The translations under genes and the position numbers were made by a program. Positions 1 through 5,492 of a DNA stretch of 5,944 nt are shown one piece after another (position 1 is the stretch's first letter; each line of letters opens with the position of its first letter). The DNA comes from Calditrichota bacterium. GTDB taxonomy: Bacteria; Calditrichota; Calditrichia; RBG-13-44-9. Under the pieces are notes generated by a model that was given only the letters and a program-made list of their open reading frames with translations, searched no databases and had not been told where the DNA came from. The stretch covers positions 1 through 5,944 of the forward strand of contig JAJRXE010000342.1 of NCBI GenBank assembly GCA_024276455.1. The letters are read 5' to 3'.

Positions 1-156
1 ATGGGCATTCACCGTCCCTTTCTGGAAAATTACACCCGCATTTCCGACATCATTTCTTACTACGCCCATCTGGCCATTAAAAAAGAAATTTCGATCGCGG
101 AGGCGCTCCAAAAAGCCACCCGGCTAATTAACAGCAATAAATTTGTGATTAAATAA
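1..156 (+). CDS. C-terminal end of a probable ABC sugar-binding protein (partial)
   Basis: The frame is open from the window edge to the TAA at 154-156, giving 51 residues. The ATG at position 1 is probably an internal methionine, because the fragment is too short and lacks a signal peptide. The segment RISDIISYYAHLAIKKEISI followed by AEALQKATRLINS resembles the end of family 1 extracellular solute-binding proteins: an 'xxIsdii...l..al.g..t.eeAL..a...in' pattern in which the last helices close the C-terminal lobe. Such proteins bind sugars or oligosaccharides outside the cytoplasmic membrane and pass them to an ABC permease, or sometimes to a sensor kinase. No permease follows: the next gene is a histidine kinase only 5 bp downstream, so a receptor role for the kinase is possible. 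This is inference from a short fragment. Another helical C-terminus cannot be excluded. Confidence 0.55.
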   Translation: MGIHRPFLENYTRISDIISYYAHLAIKKEISIAEALQKATRLINSNKFVIK

Positions 157-161
157 GCCCT

Positions 162-1667
162 ATGCGTCGCGCTCAAGAAAAAGTCATTCGCAAGTTTCGC
201 AAATACCACTTTGAACTCAAACATCTGTTTGTGCTGCTCATTGTCCTGATTTTTTTCCAGATTCTGGTGTCGCTGGTACACAAGTCTTCTCTCAAAAAAT
301 TATTGGTAAAAACTCAGGACTGGTACCAGCAGGATTCCGCCGAACGCCTGGCCAATTTGCTCTCCAACTCGCTGGAAATGCTGTTAGAAACCGCCAGTAG
401 CAGCGCCAGTTTAACTCCGGAAACCGCTCGAAAAATCATTCAGGGAATAAACAACATTCTCAGTCAACCGCTCCTGCAACAAAACGTGGAAGACATTTGC
501 ATTTTAATTCCCGAGAGCAACCGGATTTTCGCCATTGACAACGGCCAGGTGCTCTTCCACTATTTTTTCGACGACCACAGCCACCTTCCGCCCCCGGACA
601 AAGACCACAGCGAAGCCATTCGCTACTACCGCCAGATCCGGGAAAAAATCCGCCAGCAGGAACAAATTTTCAGCTTCCGGGAAGGACGCGCCACCTTTCA
701 TGTGTTCGTTCCGTTCGTCCCCAAAGGGGAGTTTACTGGCGCGCTTTACGTCCGCAATACCCCCAATTTCAATTTCATTACCCGCGAAATTATTGCCAGC
801 TTCGACGAAACCGCCATGATTTTTGTGGCCTTGATTTTACTGGGCTTGCTGGCCATGTTCTACATTTCCTCTTACACGGTAAAAGAACGCGATCTGGCCC
901 AGAAACAGCTTTTCGAAGAGCGCGAACAGCGTCTGCGGGTGGAAATTCACCACCAGAAAGAAGCACAGTTTACCCGCCGCATTTACCACACTCATCACAA
1001 GGCGGAAAAGGTGATGGGCTTCATTAAAGAAGACCTGGCGGTCCTCTCGGAGTCTAACATCGAAGAGGTGAAGTACCGGGTGGAAAAATACGCCAATTTC
1101 ATTTCCCGGGTGATTTACGACATGAAATGGTACGATTTGCCGTTGCAAACCATTCGCAATCCCATTTTCCGCACCGACATCAACGAGGTACTGCGTTTTA
1201 TTGTGGAGAATATTTTCCTGCGCATTTCGGAGAAAAAGCATCTTTTCCGTTTCGAACTGGACCTGGACGAGCGCATTCCCCCGGTGGCAATCAACGAGTT
1301 CGTCATCTGGGAGATTATTGAACCGTTAATTCAGAACAGTCTGGACCACGCCGGGGAAAAGAACGTCACCATCACCATTTGTACGCGCTACCATCCCGAG
1401 AAACGGGAAAGCCGCCTGACCATTGCAGACAACGGCCGCGGCATTCAGCCGGAGCTGCTGGAAGAAAACGAAGCCGGAATCAAGAAAATTTTTCTGGAGA
1501 ATGTGTCCACCAAAAAGGGATTGCACAACTCCGGTTTCGGCTGTTACCTTGCCTACGAGATTGCCACCCAGCGCTGCGGCTGGAATCTGGAAGTAGAAAA
1601 CCTGCAGCCGCGAGGTTGTCGGTTTACCATCACCATTCAACACGGAACCCCGGGGAGCCAGGCATGA
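162..1667 (+). CDS. Membrane-bound sensor histidine kinase
   Basis: A 501-residue kinase of a two-component system, acting at the cytoplasmic membrane and probably phosphorylating the regulator encoded next. Visible order: basic N-terminus; membrane segment about 21-39 (HLFVLLIVLIFFQILVSLV); extracytoplasmic region about 40-215 with a PAS/Cache-like end (ATFHVFVPFVPKGEFTGALY, 177-196); second membrane segment about 217-237; coiled coil about 240-270; putative phospho-acceptor helix with H276, H278 and H279; then a GHKL ATPase domain. In the ATPase, N392 lies in the N box (EIIEPLIQNSLDHA), D423-G425-G427 form the G1 box (ADNGRGI) and G458-F-G460 form the G2 box. The acceptor helix lacks the usual H-E/D-x-x-N/T-P signature, so the exact phosphorylated histidine is uncertain. 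ATG 162 is the first usable start, since TAA at 150-152 closes the frame upstream. No Shine-Dalgarno is visible, so reinitiation after the gene ending at 156 is likely. The ligand is unknown. Confidence 0.9.
   Translation: MRRAQEKVIRKFRKYHFELKHLFVLLIVLIFFQILVSLVHKSSLKKLLVKTQDWYQQDSAERLANLLSNSLEMLLETASSSASLTPETARKIIQGINNILSQPLLQQNVEDICILIPESNRIFAIDNGQVLFHYFFDDHSHLPPPDKDHSEAIRYYRQIREKIRQQEQIFSFREGRATFHVFVPFVPKGEFTGALYVRNTPNFNFITREIIASFDETAMIFVALILLGLLAMFYISSYTVKERDLAQKQLFEEREQRLRVEIHHQKEAQFTRRIYHTHHKAEKVMGFIKEDLAVLSESNIEEVKYRVEKYANFISRVIYDMKWYDLPLQTIRNPIFRTDINEVLRFIVENIFLRISEKKHLFRFELDLDERIPPVAINEFVIWEIIEPLIQNSLDHAGEKNVTITICTRYHPEKRESRLTIADNGRGIQPELLEENEAGIKKIFLENVSTKKGLHNSGFGCYLAYEIATQRCGWNLEVENLQPRGCRFTITIQHGTPGSQA
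1652..1657 (+). promoter_or_regulatory. Ribosome binding site of the response regulator gene
   Basis: GGGGAG lies inside the last codons of the kinase gene, 6 bases before ATG 1664 and 9 bases before a second ATG at 1667. Either start would work and they differ by one methionine. The 4-bp ATGA overlap points to translational coupling with the kinase. Confidence 0.6.
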
Positions 1668-3118
1668 TGACCAATCGAAAAGTCCGAATTTTGTTAATTG
1701 AAGACGAAGAGTACGATGTGCGGCGAATCCGCAACACCATTCGCCCCTTTGCCAACCGCATTATCATCGAAGATGTGGTGGCCAGCGGGCAACGAGCCCT
1801 GGAATTGCTGAAACGTAAAACCCGGAACTACGATGTGGTCATCATGGATTTTCAAATCGCCGGAGGACTGAGCGGTGAGAAATTGATCCGCGCCATGAAG
1901 GAGATTGACCCCACCATTCAGATCATGGTGGTCACCAAAATGACCATTAACATCAGCGATTTTGATTTTGCTAACCGTTTGATTGAAGCCGGCGCCATGT
2001 GGTACTGCACCAAATATCCGGGCGACATTGTGGATTACATTTACCAGCCCACCGACTTCATTCTGACCATCTTCAACGCTTACGAGAAGAAACAACTGGA
2101 GAAAGAGCGGCTGCGCTCCAGCAGGAAATTGAAGGAGAACGTTCAGCATATTTTAGAGAAGAAAAAGATCGTCGGTGAGTCGGAAGCCATTCGCACGCTG
2201 CAGCACCAGATTGCCCGGGCGGCGGAGACCGACAGCACGGTGCTCATTCAGGGAAAATCCGGTACCGGCAAGGAATTGGTGGCCGCCAACATTCATTACC
2301 AGAGCGCCCGGCGCTTCGAGCATTTCGTGGCGATTAACTGCGGCAGTTTGCCTTCGGAACTGATTGAAAGCGAACTATTCGGATTTGAAAAAGGCGCCTT
2401 CACGGGTGCCCACGCCGAAAAACCGGGATTGCTGGAAGTCGCCCACCGGGGCACCGCCTTTCTGGACGAAGTAGGCGAGCTCCCATTCTCCGCCCAGGTC
2501 AAACTGCTCCGTTTCCTTCAGGAAGGAGAAATCGACAAAATCGGACGCACCGAAAAGCTGCGGGTCAACGTACGGGTCATTGCCGCCACCAACAAAAACC
2601 TCTGGGATGCGGTGCAACAGAGACGCTTCCGGGAAGACCTGTTTTACCGCCTGAACGTGTTCACCATTGTGGTGCCGGAATTGAAAGAGCGGCGCGAAGA
2701 TATTCCCTTACTTACGGATCATTTCCTGGAAAAATTTGCCCGGCAAATGCGCCTGGAACGGCCGGAAGTTACCCCGGCCGCCCGGCAACTTCTGCAACAG
2801 TACGACTGGCCGGGCAATGTGCGCGAACTGCAGAACGTGGTGCAACGGCTGCTGTTTGGCGGCAAATCCCAGATCGAACGCGAGGACGTTCAAATTGCCC
2901 TGGGGAAAACCTACCGTCCTCCCACTCCCCTCGGCAACGGAGCTTTCGACTGGGACCCGGCTCACATCCTGCCCTGGCGGGAAATGGAAAAACGGGTGCG
3001 GAAAAGCTATTTCCAATTCGTCCGGAAGCACAGCGACTCCGACGCCGATGCCGCCCGCAAACTGGGACTGGCCCCGCCAAACTTCCACCGGATGTTAAAA
3101 GAGCTGGGATTGAAATGA
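1664..3118 (+). CDS. Sigma-54-dependent response regulator, NtrC type (receiver, AAA+, Fis-type HTH)
   Basis: A 484-residue transcriptional activator that uses ATP hydrolysis to remodel sigma-54 RNA polymerase. The receiver (about 5-130) has the acidic cluster E13-D14-E15, phospho-acceptor D62 (VVIMDF), T91 and K117. A charged coiled-coil linker follows (about 138-168). The AAA+ domain (about 169-400) has Walker A GKSGTGKE at 197-204 (the family usually has E at the second position), the sigma-54 contact loop GAFTGA at 244-249, Walker B AFLDE ending at D268-E269, arginine-finger region FREDLFYRLN (R323, R329), and sensor II WPGNVREL at 382-389. The C-terminal helix-turn-helix (about 440-484) ends in DAARKLGLAPPNFHRMLKEL, a Fis-type DNA-binding motif. 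All parts needed for activation are present. The gene overlaps the kinase by 4 bp, so the two are very likely a cognate pair. A longer reading starting at 1379 is possible in this frame but would overlap the kinase catalytic domain and add no family sequence, so I reject it. Target genes are unknown. Confidence 0.95.
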   Translation: MMTNRKVRILLIEDEEYDVRRIRNTIRPFANRIIIEDVVASGQRALELLKRKTRNYDVVIMDFQIAGGLSGEKLIRAMKEIDPTIQIMVVTKMTINISDFDFANRLIEAGAMWYCTKYPGDIVDYIYQPTDFILTIFNAYEKKQLEKERLRSSRKLKENVQHILEKKKIVGESEAIRTLQHQIARAAETDSTVLIQGKSGTGKELVAANIHYQSARRFEHFVAINCGSLPSELIESELFGFEKGAFTGAHAEKPGLLEVAHRGTAFLDEVGELPFSAQVKLLRFLQEGEIDKIGRTEKLRVNVRVIAATNKNLWDAVQQRRFREDLFYRLNVFTIVVPELKERREDIPLLTDHFLEKFARQMRLERPEVTPAARQLLQQYDWPGNVRELQNVVQRLLFGGKSQIEREDVQIALGKTYRPPTPLGNGAFDWDPAHILPWREMEKRVRKSYFQFVRKHSDSDADAARKLGLAPPNFHRMLKELGLK

Positions 3119-3270
3119 CCTTCGCCATGAGCAGACACGTTGTTCAGAATGCCGAAAAGGAAGGTTTCTTTCTCCAAAAGCCCACCGAGGCACCGAAAGG
3201 GCCATTCCCTTCCGCGCGCGGCTCTGTTTCGCCATGGCAGAAGGAAAAGACAGCACCGCTTTTCCAGCGC

Positions 3271-3303
3271 GTTTTCCCGTGCGGGGAACAATTATTATTT
3301 TAA
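3271..3303 (+). terminator. Weak candidate terminator after the regulator operon
   Basis: TTCCC (3274-3278) pairs with GGGAA (3284-3288) around a 5-base loop, followed by the AT-rich run ATTATTATTTTAAT. The stem is short and the T tract is interrupted. It lies about 155 bp after the regulator stop codon, and I see no better hairpin closer to it. Confidence 0.25.
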
Positions 3304-3327
3304 TAACGATTTTATCAAAATAATAAT
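3291..3327. repeat. AT-rich inverted repeat (11-bp perfect arms)
   Basis: ATTATTATTTT at 3291-3301 is the exact reverse complement of AAAATAATAAT at 3317-3327, with a 15-base spacer. The 9-mer TAATAACGA also occurs twice as a direct repeat, at 3301-3309 and 3324-3332, a 23-bp offset. This could be a protein-binding site upstream of the glucanase gene or part of a bidirectional terminator. The sequence alone does not decide, and simple AT composition raises the odds of chance pairing. Confidence 0.5.
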
Positions 3328-3337
3328 AACGAGTCGA

Positions 3338-3369
3338 TTTGCGTTTTAAACTTAACTTCTGTATTTATA
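3338..3369 (+). promoter_or_regulatory. Candidate promoter for the glucanase gene
   Basis: TTTGCG (3338-3343) and TATTTATA (3362-3369) form a loose -35/-10 pair. The pair TTTG and TATTTATA, with 20 bases between, also loosely resembles the Bacteroidota-type TTTG/TAnnTTTG promoter. Both elements deviate from consensus. If used, it would give a leader of about 135 bases containing the two downstream hairpins. Confidence 0.25.
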
Positions 3370-3413
3370 GCCAATTAACACCTCACTCTTCCTTCGGAAC
3401 AGTTCTTGTAACT

Positions 3414-3430
3414 CCTCTCCAGGGGAAAGG
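3414..3430 (+). repeat. Small hairpin in the glucanase leader
   Basis: CCTCTCC (3414-3420) pairs with GGAAAGG (3424-3430) around a 3-base loop, with one C-A mismatch. It lies between the candidate promoter and the start codon. The short stem could arise by chance. Confidence 0.3.
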
Positions 3431-3450
3431 GTTTGTTCACCAGAAAAAAT

Positions 3451-3483
3451 CCCCGTCGGACCGTTTCTCACCGTCCGATGCGG
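3451..3483 (+). promoter_or_regulatory. Stem-loop in the glucanase 5' leader
   Basis: The arm 3451-3461 (CCCCGTCGGAC) pairs with 3473-3483 (GTCCGATGCGG) around an 11-base loop: ten pairs including one G-T, with one C-C mismatch. It is followed by CTTTTG and preceded by AAAAAAT, so it could act as a weak terminator or attenuator, or as an mRNA-stabilising 5' structure. It ends 19 bases before the ribosome binding site at 3503. No known riboswitch core is recognised. Confidence 0.45.
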
Positions 3484-3502
3484 CTTTTGAAAACTCAATA
3501 CC

Positions 3503-3508
3503 GGAGGG
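3503..3508 (+). promoter_or_regulatory. Ribosome binding site of the glucanase gene
   Basis: GGAGGG lies 3 bases before ATG 3512. It is a strong anti-16S match with rather tight spacing, and it fixes the start of the secreted enzyme. Confidence 0.65.
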
Positions 3509-3511
3509 ATT

Positions 3512-5362
3512 ATGAAAGCAGGGTTTAAACGGTCGGGAAGCGTTCTGGTTTCCGGGAGGAATTGGTTCCTTTTGCTCTCCTTTTGGTTTCTGGGAAGCAC
3601 AATGGTAAGTCCGGCGCTCCTTGCCCAGACCAAACCTTACCGCGGTGCAGAGCTGCGGACCAACGCCACCTACCGCTACGGTCGCTTCGAAGTCCGCTTA
3701 AAATCCGCCAGCGGCAGCGGATTGCTCTCCTCTTTTTTCACCTTTTACGACGGCGGCGGACTGCCTGCCAACTGGAACGAAATCGACATCGAAATTCTGG
3801 GCCGCTATGCCGACCAGGTGCAGTACAATGTGATTTCACCCGGACAAATAAACCACGTGCAGTCGAAAACCCTCTGGTTCAACCCGCATCAGGCGTTTCA
3901 CACTTACACCATTGACTGGACTCCGGATTACGTTGCCTGGGGAGTGGACGGAATGGAGCTTTACCGTCAGTACGGCGAGCACATCGCTCAGATTGAACGC
4001 TTTCAGAAAATCATGATGAACATCTGGCCTCCGGCATATCCGGATTGGGTGGGAACACTGGATCCGAACATTCTGCCGCGGTTCGCCTTTTACGATTGGG
4101 TGAGCTACTACCGCTACACGCCCGGGAGCCGGCAGCGTTTCACCCTGGAATGGCGGGACGATTTCGACCGCTGGGACACCGCCCGCTGGGCGAAAGCAAC
4201 CCACACCTGGGACGGGAACAACAGCAATTTCATTCCCGAGAACGCCGTATTTCAGGATGGCTACCTGATTCTTTGCCTGACCACCCCCACCCATCCTGGC
4301 TACTCCGGTGCTCCCATTGTGGACGCGGACGTGGATCCGCCCCACGCCCTGCGGGCCCGTTCTTTTTCCACTTACATCGAAGTCATTTTTTCCGAACCGG
4401 TGGATTCCCTCTCGGCGAGCAATCCGAACAATTACCTTCTTCCCGGAGCTTCTGTTCAATCCGCCGTTTTGCAGCCGGACGGACGAACCGTCCATTTGAG
4501 CGTCGAGAACCTCGACCCCAACACCAATTACAACCTGATCGTCTCCGGTATTCAGGATCTGGCTCAACCACCCCACACCTCGCCGCTGGAGCATCTGGTG
4601 GTGCAAACCACCCCCACCCTGCCCATTCACATTAACGCCGGGGGTGGCGCGTGGAATGATTACCGCCCCGACCAGCGCTGGTACGATTCCTTAGCTTACG
4701 GCTGGATTGGGGGCACCGCGGTCAATCATCCGGAGCTCACCGTACAGGGCACCACCGAGTCGGAATTGTACCGCAGCGAATTGCGGGGGCTCTCTTTTTA
4801 CCAGGTGCGGCTTCCCCGGGGGTATTACCGGATTACCCTCAAGTTTGCCGAAACCGAGTACGACCGCGCCGGGTTGCGGGTTTTCGATGTTTACGCCGAA
4901 GGCCGTTTGCTGCAGGAAAACCTGGACATTTTTGCCCGGGTGGGGGCAAACCACGCCCTGGAGATCACCCTGCCGGACCTGCTGGTGGAAGACGGGTTGC
5001 TGGAGCTCTATTTTCAACCGGTTAGTGGCGAGCCGCTGCTCAGCGCCCTTAACATTGAAGCGGTTCCCAACAAACTGTTCCGGGGAGAAAACCCTCTGCC
5101 GGGCTTGCGCTGGCAGATTTTTCCGAATCCGTTTAACGGCCGGGCGACCGTCGCCTTTACCCTGACGGAGCCGTCCGCTTACCGAATTACTCTCTACGAT
5201 TTGACCGGACGGCGGGTCAAAACCGTGTCGGCGCTCCGGCAACCGGCCGGAGACTACCGGGTGCCGCTGAATTTCGAGCGGCTGGGTTCCGGGGTGTATT
5301 TTTGCGAATTGCAAATCGACTCCCGCTTCCGGGCGGTTAAAAAGGTGGTGTTCGTGAAATAA
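3512..5362 (+). CDS. Secreted circularly permuted GH16 beta-glucanase with Ig-like, malectin and T9SS sorting domains
   Basis: A 616-residue extracellular enzyme expected to cut mixed-linkage beta-1,3-1,4-glucan (lichenan type). A signal peptide (about 1-38, hydrophobic core at 18-31) ends near SPALLA/Q. The GH16 domain spans about 43-259. Its motif NEIDIEILG places the nucleophile at E90, the helper at D92 and the acid/base at E94. Residues 44-204 match the part of Bacillus lichenase from AEYRS to the C-terminal YDWVKY strand. Residues 209-258 (including FDRWDTARW and QDGYLILCLTTP) match the strands that come first in Bacillus enzymes, so the domain is permuted as in the Fibrobacter succinogenes glucanase. 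Next come an SbsA/Big_5-like Ig domain (about 275-367, with VIFSEPVD and GRTVHLSV), a malectin/CBM57 domain (about 371-518, with INAGGG, GTTESELYRSE, FAETEY, RVFDVYAEG and NLDI) and a T9SS type A sorting domain (about 530-616, with FPNPFNGRATVAFTL and ending GVYFCELQ...VFVK). The export tail implies release or anchoring at the outer surface. Domain calls are from recognition. Specificity for beta-1,3-1,4 rather than beta-1,3 links is inferred from the lichenase-like motif. Confidence 0.93.
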   Translation: MKAGFKRSGSVLVSGRNWFLLLSFWFLGSTMVSPALLAQTKPYRGAELRTNATYRYGRFEVRLKSASGSGLLSSFFTFYDGGGLPANWNEIDIEILGRYADQVQYNVISPGQINHVQSKTLWFNPHQAFHTYTIDWTPDYVAWGVDGMELYRQYGEHIAQIERFQKIMMNIWPPAYPDWVGTLDPNILPRFAFYDWVSYYRYTPGSRQRFTLEWRDDFDRWDTARWAKATHTWDGNNSNFIPENAVFQDGYLILCLTTPTHPGYSGAPIVDADVDPPHALRARSFSTYIEVIFSEPVDSLSASNPNNYLLPGASVQSAVLQPDGRTVHLSVENLDPNTNYNLIVSGIQDLAQPPHTSPLEHLVVQTTPTLPIHINAGGGAWNDYRPDQRWYDSLAYGWIGGTAVNHPELTVQGTTESELYRSELRGLSFYQVRLPRGYYRITLKFAETEYDRAGLRVFDVYAEGRLLQENLDIFARVGANHALEITLPDLLVEDGLLELYFQPVSGEPLLSALNIEAVPNKLFRGENPLPGLRWQIFPNPFNGRATVAFTLTEPSAYRITLYDLTGRRVKTVSALRQPAGDYRVPLNFERLGSGVYFCELQIDSRFRAVKKVVFVK

Positions 5363-5442
5363 CTGTCCGCTGCAAGAAACAAGAGGTAAAATTAGTCAAT
5401 CATCCCGAAATAATACTTTAACACCCGGGAATTTTTCAACAG

Positions 5443-5466
5443 ACCTTGGTCAGCTGTACAACAGGT
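5443..5466. repeat. Imperfect dyad upstream of the SGNH-like gene
   Basis: The core CAGCTG (5451-5456) is flanked by TTG (5446-5448) and CAA (5459-5461), and ACCT (5443-5446) is complementary to AGGT (5463-5466), but the two outer pairings have centres one base apart. It lies about 27-50 bases before ATG 5493, in the 130-bp gap after the glucanase gene. It could be an operator or a chance palindrome. I see no clear terminator in this gap. Confidence 0.2.
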
Positions 5467-5492
5467 TAAGTTAAAATTTTACAATTGGTTCA

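Larger units (their letters stand above)
3119..3511. other. 393-bp intergenic region without a supported gene
   Basis: Short open frames here on both strands have no recognisable family, coding pattern or ribosome binding site, and I do not call them genes. The first half (to about 3290) is GC-rich with small imperfect hairpins, including GAAAGGG/CCCTTC at 3195-3212 and a 10-base palindrome CCGCGCGCGG at 3212-3221. Positions 3287-3375 are strongly AT-rich and contain the inverted repeat and candidate promoter listed separately. The last 100 bases hold two more hairpins, then the ribosome binding site of the glucanase gene. The region probably ends the kinase/regulator operon and starts a new transcript. 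Confidence 0.6.

Noticed and set aside
1379..1663. Extension of the regulator reading frame upstream to ATG 1379 (579 residues)
   Set aside because: It would run through the kinase catalytic domain in another frame, with Arg/Pro-rich sequence typical of a shadow frame. The receiver domain begins right after ATG 1664, which has its own ribosome binding site.
3189..3202. GGCAC...GC spaced like a sigma-54 -24/-12 promoter
   Set aside because: The -24 half fits, but the -12 half reads GGGC instead of TTGC and lies over 300 bp from the next gene. The GG-N10-GC match alone is common by chance.
3167..3252. Degenerate long inverted repeat (TCTTTCTCC...GCACCG against CGCCATGGCAGAAGGAAAAGA)
   Set aside because: The arms align only with several gaps and mismatches. 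It may be a worn intergenic repeat, but the sequence alone does not support an annotation.
3115..3303. Possible 62-residue gene overlapping the regulator stop codon by ATGA
   Set aside because: The overlap looks like coupling, but there is no ribosome binding site, the product resembles no family, and much of it reads through imperfect hairpins and a CG-rich palindrome.
3446..3487. Group II intron domain V-like hairpin on the minus strand
   Set aside because: An AGCCGC start and a GGTGAGAAAC loop gave a faint resemblance, but the lower helix is only about three pairs, and there is no reverse transcriptase or other intron part nearby.
3352..3633. Minus-strand open frame of 93 residues across the glucanase start
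   Set aside because: It overlaps the well-supported signal peptide and ribosome binding site of the glucanase and matches no family I recognise.
3836..5314. Long minus-strand open frames opposite the glucanase gene
   Set aside because: They are antisense shadows of a coherent four-domain protein, and their translations have no recognisable domains.
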